NCBI GenBank assembly: GCA_022828595.1
Contig: JAKGHH010000007.1
Coordinates: forward strand, 32,364,356 to 32,428,355
Source of the DNA: Nelumbo lutea
Taxonomy: Eukaryota > Streptophyta > Magnoliopsida > Proteales > Nelumbonaceae
DNA length: 64,000 bases
Direction of reading: 5' to 3'
Both the position numbers and the translations under genes were made by a program. This document shows positions 10,479 to 20,389 of this stretch, piece by piece (the first letter of the stretch is position 1; every line of letters begins with the position of its first letter). The notes under the pieces were generated by a model. The model was not told where the DNA came from, did not search any database, and saw only the letters and a list, made by a program, of their open reading frames with translations.

Positions 10479-11250
10479 CGTGAGAGAACAAAATAACAAA
10501 AGAAGCCCTGAAACCAAATGTAAGAAACATATCAAAATTAAGAAAGAAACCAAATGTGCCGAAGACTGTTGAAAAACCATTGCGCTATCTTGGTTTCAGA
10601 AGTGCTGCCTTTGCCCGAAGGTCCCGAACCAAAACCGCTTTGGCCTCCGGTTTCCAAGTCAGCGGTTCAACCGTTTGGTTCAAACGATTCGGTCCGTTAC
10701 AAACCAAAAATCCTCTTTGTTACAGACTGAAAATCCCTCCGTTGTGCTTTCTCTAAACAACCCCCTCTTGCAGATTGAAAACCACCCTCTTTGTCAAAAG
10801 ATCCAAAGCTGATTAACTTCTCTGAAAACCCCTCTCTTACAGATTCACAATAATTCAGTAAGACATGTTGAATCGGCTGTTTTTCTAGACTCTGGAGAAA
10901 GTAACATGGGGCATTTTGAAATCTCAACAAAGAAATTCCTCTTCAAAAAATCTCCTCTGCAACATTAACCAGAAGGTTTCAGCTGCAACCTGAGTATCAA
11001 CCACAGGATAGCTTCAAGTCTTCGACACAGTTTTAAGGTTGCCGCTGCAAGAAATCCCCGCTCAAGATGGTAGTTGCAGTAGCCAACTCTTCGCCGCCGC
11101 CTAATAAGGTTGCCGCTGCAAGCCAGCAACAACTACTAAAATCCTAATCCAAAGAAGATTAAAGATTAAATGTTGAAGACGATAAGAAAAGTCGGAGAGG
11201 AGAGAAGATGGACTGTTTCTGTTTGATGTCCTGGACCGTGGGAGCTAGGA
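10479..11250 (-). other. VPS13: 5'UTR and likely 5'UTR intron of the VPS13-type gene
   Basis: Directly upstream of the ATG, 29 nt of leader (10479-10507) are preceded by a strong acceptor, TTTGGTTTCAG, at 10508-10509. A plausible donor CAG/GTTGC lies at 10989-10990, giving an intron of about 480 bp. The leader would extend to around 11250, where pyrimidine-rich sequence (minus strand) gives way to an AT-rich region. A 15-bp motif occurs twice, near 11036 and 11107. The donor choice is uncertain. Confidence 0.5.
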
Positions 11251-11279
11251 GGATGAAAGAAAATGCAAAAAGTAAAAAT

Positions 11280-12850
11280 AAAAATAAAAATAAAACAATT
11301 AATAATTTAAGGGAAAATTCCCGATTAGATTACTGTACTTTATAGCGTCACTTTGTCCCCTAACTTTAAAATGTATCCAAATTTTCAAAACGTGACAATC
11401 ACATACTGGATTATTAATTGTAATAACACATAATATATGTGTATAGAGAAAATTCTCAATAGGTATCTTGTATTTTAGGTGAGTGTCAATTTAGTACCTG
11501 AACTTTAAAATGCGATAATCTACTATTTGAACTTCAATTTGTGATGACCCAATATTTGGCGTTAATTCACCATTGGTCAAAATGCAAAAAGACATAACTA
11601 CCCCACCGTGTTTTTTCGAGCAATGCTTGATTAATTTTCAAAATGACAAAAATGACCCCAATTATAATCCTTTCTTTGCAAGTAGGAACTGTTCACCCAC
11701 TTTGTTACTTGAAATTCTGAAGAAACCAGTTCCTCGCGCCGGTGATGTCAAGTGAATGCGATGTTGGAAAAGTTGAAATCGATGCCCGAATGCAACGCCA
11801 GAAAAGTTGAAATCAAAGAAACTAGTGCTTTAGTGCTTTACTCTATGTATTGTGGAAGAAATCGTCGGAAGAAATTGTGTACCCCTTTTTTTAACTTAGT
11901 CGTTGCCGGAGAAGATGACTCTTGTTGTCGGCGGCGGAAGAGACAATCAGGGTATTTTTTTTGCTATCATTCAGTATGCTTTTTAACTGTCTTTATATTA
12001 CATTGACTTCTGCTTGATTTTAATGCAAGATTTTTTCGGGTTTTCATTCTCTTAGTTGTGGACACATGGTTAGATATGACCAAGATTGATGAATGGCATA
12101 TGTTTTGAAGTAGGGTTTAAGGCTGTGTTTATTTATTGTAGACATGGTTTGATACATTGAGATGGATGAATGGCATATGTTAGTAGGGATTAATGTTGTG
12201 CATAGGCGATTTAAATGAATATTTCCCTTTCCTTATATGATCTGTCATTGTTAATGGTGGTGAAACTGATTAGAAACCTGATCAGATACAAAGATGGAGA
12301 GAGAGAAAGAGAGGAAATATGATCGGCTTTATGATCCTGTTTCTGATAAATTTATCAAAAACTTGATCAAATACATAGAGAGTTGGAGATAGAGAGGAGA
12401 GTGGGTGAAGGTTTCTTATCATTTTTCATATTAATGAAGGGTTATTTATATAATGGAACTTGTTGTAGGGTCCCTACTATTGATAGGCAATCCCTCATCA
12501 CTTTATTAGGGACCAACAATTGGATCTCACCTGCAAGGTTGGTCATCCCATTCTAATGGAGATCATGCAAAAATTTGGGATACCTTGGTCATAAGCCTTC
12601 TTGATTCCCTTGGTCCAAGAGCAAAACCTTGGAATGAGGTGCAGGAGTGTTGACCTCCTATTTATGTCCCTTGTGTTGTTAGGCAAATAACTCTTTGACA
12701 ATGAATTAGAACCAATGGAACTAGTGTCATCCTCAGGAGTCCAAACCTAAACCATTAGGTCCTCGATATATTTATGCAGTAATATGTTCATTATTGTTGG
12801 ACACTAACCATTAATGCCTCAGTTCTGTCACCATTGGAACTTCACTAATT
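11280..12850. other. Unassigned region with repeat debris
   Basis: Two related blocks of about 70 bp lie in direct orientation at about 11313 and 11450. Both begin GRGAAAATTCYC and end AACTTTAAAATG, and look like MULE or MITE termini. On the minus strand, 12260-12850 resembles an LTR: a TATA-like ATTATATAAATAAC near 12445 is followed by a CT-rich leader. I found no partner copy or target duplication, so both remain tentative. Confidence 0.3.
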
Positions 12851-13314
12851 AGTTGATTAACTTGAATACAATGGCAAAAGGAACAACAATTATAATAGAG
12901 TTAAGACATTCTATTAACCCTTTCCATCAACAAAGCAATCAAATTCAGGACTACAAGTTTATTGGAATACAACTCATTAACAACCCAAAAATACACATGT
13001 CCAGAGGTAAAACAAACAAACACATACCACTAATTCTTACATATATATATACATGCCAAAAAATACAACAATTAATACAATGAGTAAGACCCTCATGATC
13101 TTTAACCCTTCAACTTCTTTTGGGAGGACTCCATAGCCTTAATACAACAGTGTTGAATTGCGTGACATGAACTTTGTATCTCGCCTCTCTAATCAACACA
13201 CGATAAGAAACATGCGTTGCGTCACAATGATATTGTAGTTAAATTATCAAAGGTGTTTTGATAAAGACATTTTCTTTTCTAGTTGGTCTCTTTCAAGCAA
13301 ACTTTATAGCCCTA
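12851..13314. other. Unassigned AT-rich stretch
   Basis: No domain or repeat terminus is recognised. The open frame at 12853-13083 is AT-rich and has no homology I can name. Confidence 0.3.
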
Positions 13315-13520
13315 CACCAAAAATGAATATATAGTTTATAGTTTTTTTTTGTCATTAATAAAATACCTTTCTCAAAAAGGAGGAACCAACTATATGTTTA
13401 AGAGTAGTTGCTCTAATGGGAGATTTGACCCTTCAAAAAGGCTCACGTACAAATCTTCGAAGTTTTTTGTTCTAGCCTTTTTCTACACTTTCATTTCTAT
13501 TTATTTTTTACAACTATTGT
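13315..13520 (+). repeat. Dispersed repeat copy 2, left half
   Basis: This half is homologous to 9840-10024. It is interrupted by the gypsy element that starts at 13521 and resumes at 19600. Confidence 0.75.
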
Positions 13521-14066
13521 TGTTCGGTTGATGGTTGATCTGGACAAGGATGCCATATAGCTATCTCTGTGACTGCTCCCCTCTCAGGCCATGTTGACGT
13601 CACGTGTAACGGAACAGCACGACTTAAGAAGGCGTTTTCCACGCGGACAAAGAAGTGAACTCCACTGGAGAAAAAGAAACCTCCCAAAAACCTCAATGGA
13701 TGCCCTCATCTCGACAACCCTGGGAGTCCTATCCATCTGGGACATGGACACACAACTATATATAAGTATTCCCCGTTAGAGTTAGAGGTAAGGGACTTTG
13801 GGAACTACACATTTTGAATACCTGCTTACATTATCTCATTGGCTCGGACTAGCGCTATTTCAACCTGCTCATCTTGATCGCATCCTTCTCTACCTTGCTA
13901 ACTTGAGCATTGGAGTATCTACCCGGGAAACACTCCTCGGGTCTCAGACCTTTCTCTTGATTGCAAATCTTGGTGTGTGGCTCCGTCCTTCCACCTCAGC
14001 CTTGTCAGTTGGCAAGACTATCTGATTGTGTCCTCGGTTAAGAACACCTCGGATCAGATAACATCA
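13521..14066 (+). repeat. 5' LTR of the pol-less gypsy element
   Basis: This LTR aligns with 19061-19594 throughout. A TATA region ACTATATATAAGTATTCC lies near 13755-13772, and the R/U5-like motif AACTTGAGCATTGGAGTATC near 13900. It ends ACATCA just before the primer-binding site. Confidence 0.9.
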
Positions 14067-14137
14067 GATTGGTGTCGTCTGTGGGAAACATACAAAAAGT
14101 CATTTCCCAAACCCCTTTCTGTGCACTAAAAGCAATT

Positions 14138-15795
14138 ATGCCTAAGAACACATCCGACCGCTTTGGAGCCCGTTCCCCATCTCGAATCATTCACTTTGCA
14201 ACTCCCCACCTTAGGATCCCTAACATCAGGCAGCAGTCGACCCTACATAGTTCCTCGTCATGTAGCAAACAGTTGACTATATCCGCACCATGATGGAGAT
14301 GTTGGGACAACCGGTGCACACCCCCAAGCCACTTGCTCTATCATGTAGGCGCCTACCATGGCCGATCCTCGCACCAAGGACTCTAAAAGGTGCCACGCAA
14401 GTTAGCACGGGGACCAATCCTACCGTGAGTGTCCACATCCATCTCAAAGGTCTAACCCCCCTAGCTTGGCCTTGTGCATGTGACACTTGCAGCATATCAC
14501 ATCGCTCTGGCACAAGGATTTTGGTGCGAGAACGACCTGGCTAGCACATACAACAATCCCCAATCTTGATAGCCAGCTCAGCTCGAGATCAGAAAAGCTC
14601 CGAAAGCAGAGAAGTCCATCAATGTGGCACTGACGGAAAGGGACACTAAAATCAGAGACCTATGACAATGATTGGCCGAGCTAGAACGCAGCCAAGCGGA
14701 TCACAATGCGGCCTCTCCGATGGCCCAACCAACATAGCAACATCACGGTTAGTAGCTCGCAAAAGAGCCCGTCTTCATCCAAGAGATCGTCGACGAGCCT
14801 CCCCCAACTGAATGATGATCTCCTTAGTTCGAGAAGTACGATGGGGTCTCAGACCCAAACGACCATATTGAAGGGTTCAAGGCGATAATGATGTTGAATG
14901 GCTCCTCCGAAGGTCTCATGTGCAAGGTCTTCGTCGCCACCCTCCACGGAGTAGTTAGGACCTGGTACACCTCCCTTCTTCCGTGGTCCATATCCTCCTA
15001 GGAACAGATGGAGACAGTTCACCGCCAGCAAAAGGCACTGGAAGACATCGGCCAACCTTTTACATGTACGATAGAACCTTGAGGGAATACTTGGCGAGGT
15101 TCAACGTTAGAGCCCTTCAAGTCCGAGCTCTAGCCTAATCGGTAGTTGTGACAGCCATCATGAGCGGATTGTGCTCCTCAATGTTCAACTTCTCATTGTA
15201 AAAGAACCCTCCACCCAACTTCACCACAGTTATGAAACATGTACAGAAATACATGAATGCCAAGGAAGCCCAAACGCTACGAAGGAGTGAAGAGGACCAA
15301 CATGATCGAAAGCGGAAAGACCATGATGAGTGTACATCGGATAGAGATAGAAAGAGATAGGACCACTAACCTGACCACAGACCAAGGACCCCATCGTTGA
15401 TGTACAGGAACTTTACTCCCCTAATCGTGTTGCGGGCCAAAATATTGATGCAGATTTGCGACCACAATTTTGTCAAGTTGCCTGAAACGATAAAAACCTA
15501 GGCAACAAGAGGAATCGAGACATGTATTGCGATTTCCACTGAGACCATGACAACGACACCAAAAGTTGCCATGACCTTCACCACCACTGGAAGACCATTG
15601 TCCTATATGGATACCTATGTGGGTTCGTCGATATCAAAGAGCATAAACCTAGAGAAGAGTTGCACCGCACCGACGAGCCCTCAACCCGAGCTCTCCCGAT
15701 CAGGGTCATCGCTGTCATCTTCGAGCAGGGCGATCCTTAAAGGGGGGAAACTAGGCGCAGAAAACTTACTACAAGGAGTTGGAGTGCCAGGATAG
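14138..15795 (+). pseudogene. Ty3/gypsy gag, decayed
   Basis: The frame begins MPKNTSDRFGARSPSR at ATG 14138. Pieces in shifting frames match gypsy gag: a KYDGVSDPNDHIEGFKAIM block followed by VRTWYTSLLPWS (14830-14990), then KYMNAKEAQTLRR and an Asp/Arg-rich tail (15240-15400). The same blocks occur in the element at 44936-50717 (KYDGNTDPTDHIKALKAQL, KYINAEEAQTQ). Many stops and frameshifts interrupt it, and no protease follows. Confidence 0.8.
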
Positions 15796-16199
15796 GATGT
15801 ATTGATGATGATCGGCGATGAGCACTAACAGCAATCAGGCTGTACAAACTCAATAAATAAAGAATTTTCTTCATGCACAAATGGCCAAATGCCCGCATAC
15901 AGTCCGACCGAACTCCAACGGTCGAACTCCGCACTGACTAATGGATGCAGCATGACAACAACCTCATCAAAGACACGATCGACCTATAACGACTAAGGCC
16001 CGACAACCATCACACGAAAGACCCGACCAACCATAGACGGTTGAGGCCAGAACAAGCCCCTGACGGGCACCGTGGGAATGACGTCCCCGCCACATAATGG
16101 TAAGAGGACGGTCATCGAACTTCGTGCACCATCTTGACTCACGGTCGGAGCAGAGCTAACCAAGGATCACGGCTAGCCCAATCAAAGAGCGTGAAGCTC

Positions 16200-16640
16200 T
16201 CCAAGACTAGGTGCCACTGAGCTCCCTAGCAACATTGGGAGCTTGGAAGTACCTCAACCAGCAAAAGACTGAGGCCACTAAGCCAAAGACCTCAGCCGAC
16301 AAGAATTAGAGCCAAAGACCTCTGAGCGTAAGACTAAGGCCACAAAGCCAAAAACCTTGGCCAACAAAGGCCGAAGACTGCGACCAACATAAGATTGAGG
16401 CCACTAAGCCAAAGACCTCAGCCGACGAGAATCAGAGCCACAAACCTCGGTAACAAAGCCAAAGACCTTAGCTAGTGAAGGCCAAAGACCTTGGCTAGCA
16501 TAAGACCTCGGCCAATATGAGACCAAGGCCACGAAGTCAAAGATCCCAACCATCTAGAATCAAGCCCAAGACGTCAAACAACATGAGACTGAGGCCATAG
16601 AGCCGACCACAACATCAAGTCCGAAACCCCGACTAGCCTA
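16200..16640 (+). repeat. Degenerate tandem repeats inside the gypsy element
   Basis: A unit of roughly 30-50 bp built around GAGGCCACTAAGCCAAAGAC and CCTCAGCCGAC recurs about ten times with variable spacing. Such satellite-like tracts are common in the 3' interior of Tat-type gypsy elements. Not a CRISPR array: the units are imperfect and have no unique spacers. Confidence 0.8.
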
Positions 16641-16879
16641 AGAGCAAGTACAGAAGCACAACCTATGGTCCCTATCGACCAATCTAATTCCAAAGCACAA
16701 TAACTTAGAAAAAGAAAGGAAAAACGACACAAAACGTGCTCAACAAAAAGACCAAACTTCTATTGATGAAAAGGTGAGAATGATTTTAAGCTCAACATAC
16801 CGAGCTATGTACAACGAAAGAAACCAAAAAAAAAAGAGAACCAAACTTCCATTAATGAAAATGTCATACAATGATTATA

Positions 16880-18625
16880 AGTTCACGTCCTTGGGGGTGG
16901 CCGCGCTGTCGTTCGAGGAAGACTACTCAACTGGTGGTGCCCCAGCATCAAAGGAACCATACTACTACACAACCGCGGAGATTTCAAGGTGCTCGCGCAT
17001 GACCCTCCACTAGTAGTGAGCAAAGCCGATCTGCCAGGAGTTCGTAGCAAAATCGTCAAGGGCAATCTGGAACTCCTCAGACTCTTTGTACTTGGTGACC
17101 GCCCTCCTCGGCATGTAATAGTTTCGCCTTCGCCTCTTCGATTGCCATCTGACAGGGGGTGTGCATCTGGTCAACCAATGTTGTCACCGCATAGACAACC
17201 TATAAAAGGAAAATACAAGTCAATGAGCATGGCAAATCACACCGAAGAACAGAAAAAGGCAGTGCAAAGAGTCTTACTATGACAAACTCCATGATGGTTA
17301 CGCTCTCCAACACTCCGCTGGTGCAGTTGCTGGTCTCCCTATGGATACCGGGTAGTAAAATTCCCCTAGCCAACTACTTGGGCATGCCCTCAGTTTCTAG
17401 AGTGTACTCAGGCCAAACACTCCAGCTTGGCCTATACACCTCGGCTGCTGGCTCCACCAGACTTGGTAGAATCTCAAGACTTCCCAGTGGCGCGGGCCAT
17501 GGCCCAGCATGCGGTGGAAACCCGTCAAAGCAGACATCCACCACGTCTCCCTCAATAGGCCTCGACCTCTTATACTATTAAGCAGTCACGACATCGGAGC
17601 GGCACTACCGCTGAGTCACCACTCTTTTATGTTTGGCAGCCTACATGCATTTCGTTCTCTCCTCCTCATCAACGACTATCGTATCTGCTAAAGAGAACGA
17701 GTCAATCGAAGATAAAGAAATGAAATAAGAAGAAAGACACAAAAGCAAGGATAGACCAGTCGGGGACTCCATCAGCCCGACATGGATCAACATAGAGAAC
17801 AACGTGTACTCCTGCATGTCTACCCTCTCTATCCGCCTAATTGCCGCTAACTCCTCACTAGACAACTTAGCCTCGGTCGGCGCCTTCACCTTGGCCCTCG
17901 AGATCGACAGCTTGATAGGAAACCACTAGCCCCCCGGGCAACACATGAAGAAGAACCCCTCCTAGTGTTTCACCAAGGCGGGGGCTCCGACGAGTACGTT
18001 ATTGTATTGCTAGGCCGAGAAGTAATAATAGCCATGTTGGTGCTTCTTCAGGTGAAGAAAGTATGTGAACATCGACAGGGTGATGTCCACGTTGTGAACC
18101 AAGCAATAACAAAGGAGGCTAACCAAGTATCTAAAGGAATTGGGCATTAGCTGGACTGGCTGGATGTGGTACCACCTCAACACCATTGCGATACCCTCAC
18201 TCAAAGGAAATCTCAGCCCGACTATCAGGTTGTGCTCATAGATGCAAAGTTCCCCCGACTGAGCTGAGGTAGCCCTCTCACCGATGTTGGGGCACCTTAG
18301 CTCGTACTCCTTGGGAATGCAGTAAAGTGCCCTAATTTGGGCCAGGTTTTCGGGTGTCAACCTACAAGGTAGGTGAAGAGGCAAATCAGCTATCAAACCG
18401 CCCAAGAGCATTGAGCCCCTGCTCTGACATAATGTCCACTTTGGCCTCATCAATTTCCCCGGCCTCAGCCTCTCGAAGGACCATGGCCTCCTCTGCTACA
18501 TCACCCCCACCCTTAGGCCCATCAACCTCGGCCCCGTGGGCATTGGTCTCACGAGCTAGGAACGCGGTGGCCTCGGGATGAGGCCTCTGCTCAAACTCAC
18601 TACCCGATGTGCAAGAGTTAGACAA
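16880..18625 (-). pseudogene. Antisense ORF, 'putative gypsy type transposon' family (PF04195-like)
   Basis: On the minus strand, opposite to gag, an acidic N-terminus (18386-18625) is followed after a frameshift by the core (18010-18400). The core contains KEYELRCPNIGERATSAQSG, an LRFPLSEG motif and VQLMPNSFRYLVSLL. This is the signature I associate with the Pfam family 'Putative gypsy type transposon'. A middle part (17641-17960) and a C-terminal helical part (YKESEEFQIALDDFATNSWQ near 17030-17090) follow. The function of the family is not established; the antisense gene in maize Grande has been described as a nuclear protein. This copy has stops and frameshifts and may once have contained an intron. 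Confidence 0.7.
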
Positions 18626-19060
18626 AGAGGAAGAACAAGAAGACGAGGAGGAAGATAAGACATCTTACCGAAAAGTTACACCGCAAAACACCTAAAGCAC
18701 CGACCGAGGACTAACTCTCGCCAATCTCCTATGATCGCTCATCAAAATGACAAAGTAAAAATGGCTTGCCACCTCCCCTTTTATAGGGAGGACCAACAAT
18801 CCAGTTTTGCTCAAATCAACAATGCCGATTAAACGTTGCACTTTGCATGCACGTGACATCGGAAGACGAAACGGCGCATCTGTTGACCCATAACGAAAAT
18901 GACACGAGCATTGGACCAATCAATCTACCTAGCGAACCTGTCTTACCCTGAGCTAGTCAACTCGAAGAAACTAGTATTCCTCAACCGAGGACCCTTGAAC
19001 TCTTCCACGCCCAGCCACGATCGAGCACTACACTCATCGACTTTGGAACTAAGGGAGTGG

Positions 19061-19594
19061 TGTTCAGGTGATGATTGAGCTGGCCAATGATGCCACGTAG
19101 CTATCTCCACGACCGCTCACCTCTCAAGCAACATCAACGCCATGCATAGCAAAAGAGCACGACTAAAGAGTGTCCCGCACAAACAATGGAGCAAACTTCG
19201 TCGAAGAAAAGGAAACTTCCCAAAGACCTCAACGGACACCCTCATCTCAACAACCTCGGAAACCCTATCCATATGGGACATGAACACCCAACTATAAATA
19301 GGTATTCCCCGCTCGAGGTAAAGGGCTTTGGGAACTACACTCTTTGAATACATCTTTAGACCATCTCTTAGGCTTGGACCAACTCTATTTCAACATGCTC
19401 ATCCTAGTTGCATCCTTCTCTACCCTGCCAACTTAAATGTCGGAGTATCTACCCAGGGAACAATTCATTGGGTCTCTAACCTTTCTCCTGGTTGCAGTCT
19501 CAATATGCGACTCCATCCTTCCACCTCGACCTTGTCCAATTGGCAAGACTATCTAACTGTACCCTCGGTTTGAAATACTTCGGATTGAACATCA
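19061..19594 (+). repeat. 3' LTR of the pol-less gypsy element
   Basis: This is the partner of 13521-14066. It ends 536 bp below the stop codon of the LNP gene, so it lies close to that gene's 3' end. Confidence 0.9.
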
Positions 19595-19599
19595 GATTG

Positions 19600-19725
19600 G
19601 GATCACAATAGACTTTTACCAAACATATTGTTAATAACTATGAAGAAATTACAAGCGAAGTTACCTATATATGTTTTTCAAACAAAGTTGGAGTTATGAA
19701 AAAGTTACTATCGTAGAAAATAGAA
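19600..19725 (+). repeat. Dispersed repeat copy 2, right half
   Basis: The repeat resumes with GGGATCACAATAG, matching GGGATCATAATAG at 10027-10039, and continues through TATATGTTTTTCAAACAAAG at 19669-19688. Confidence 0.8.
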
Positions 19726-20129
19726 ACGGAGTTACTTGTGCGTGTGCGTTACCTTCTGGCTTTTGCCCTCCAAGCAAATCTTTTGGAGAGAAAAAAAAAA
19801 CCTCCAAAGCAAAATAATATGAAAATTATCCTTAAAAAATATATTTTGCATCATGCTTCTTTAGGTATTTTCACTAAAAAATAAAAAGCAATAAAAAATA
19901 AGGGTAATTCATCCTACAGAGATAACTCACAGCCTCAAAAGAAAAGACCAAACAAAATGACAATCGGGTATGTATAGAATATGGTGTAAGATGTCGTTGA
20001 AGGGGCTCTCACAGTTGAAAAACAAAAGCTTCTCCACTCCTACCACAAGACACTTTTGTACCACAACGAAAGATGAGGTATAGAGTAAAGAAAAGTTCTT
20101 TCCATAAGCAATTGTTCAGAAATAAGTCT
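19726..20129 (-). other. LNP: 3' flank and probable 3'UTR of LNP
   Basis: There is no coding signal. Read on the minus strand this follows the LNP stop codon. The polyadenylation site cannot be placed; AT-rich sequence near 19860-19910 is a candidate region. Confidence 0.4.
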
Positions 20130-20389
20130 TTAATCAACCCCAGATGCGTTTACTTCACTTCCTGCCGTCTGTGCAGCAGCAGCAGCCATTATCTGATCGT
20201 TAGTTGGGAGTTCGCTGTCTGTCATGGCACTAGTGAGGCTATTAATCACATCACGAGTGGTTGGGGTCGTTGGGAGGCTTGCGTTGGTGGAACCGGAACC
20301 ATGCTCTATGAGTTGCCCTGACCTGTTAAGTGCATGGCAATGTGGGCAGTAGTAAGTTATGTATGCGAAATCTTCCTTCCTGGCCAGCC
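20130..20389 (-). CDS. LNP: LNP coding exon 5 (C-terminus)
   Basis: It starts by completing the Gly codon, then LARKEDFAYITYYCPHCHAL supplies the second CxxC pair of the zinc ribbon. The tail is Ser/Thr/Ala-rich and ends ASGVD at stop TAA (20132-20130). Confidence 0.94.

Larger units (their letters stand above)
13521..19594 (+). mobile_element. Ty3/gypsy element with gag and antisense ORF, lacking pol
   Basis: Two LTRs of about 546 and 534 bp (TGTTC start, ACATCA end) flank a 5-kb interior. The target duplication is imperfect: ATTG is shared on both sides (13516-13519 and 19596-19599). A gypsy-type primer site (TTGGTGTCGTCTGTGGGAA, from 14070) follows the left LTR. The interior holds a decayed gag, a tandem-repeat tract, and on the opposite strand an ORF of the 'putative gypsy type transposon' family. 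I find no protease, RT, RNase H or integrase, so mobilisation would need a helper. Antisense accessory ORFs in the 3' interior are known from Tat-lineage gypsy elements such as Grande and Retand. The gag resembles that of the element at 44936-50717. Confidence 0.9.

Noticed and set aside
16200..16640. Possible CRISPR-like array
   Set aside because: Units vary in length and sequence, have no unique spacers, and lie inside a plant retrotransposon.
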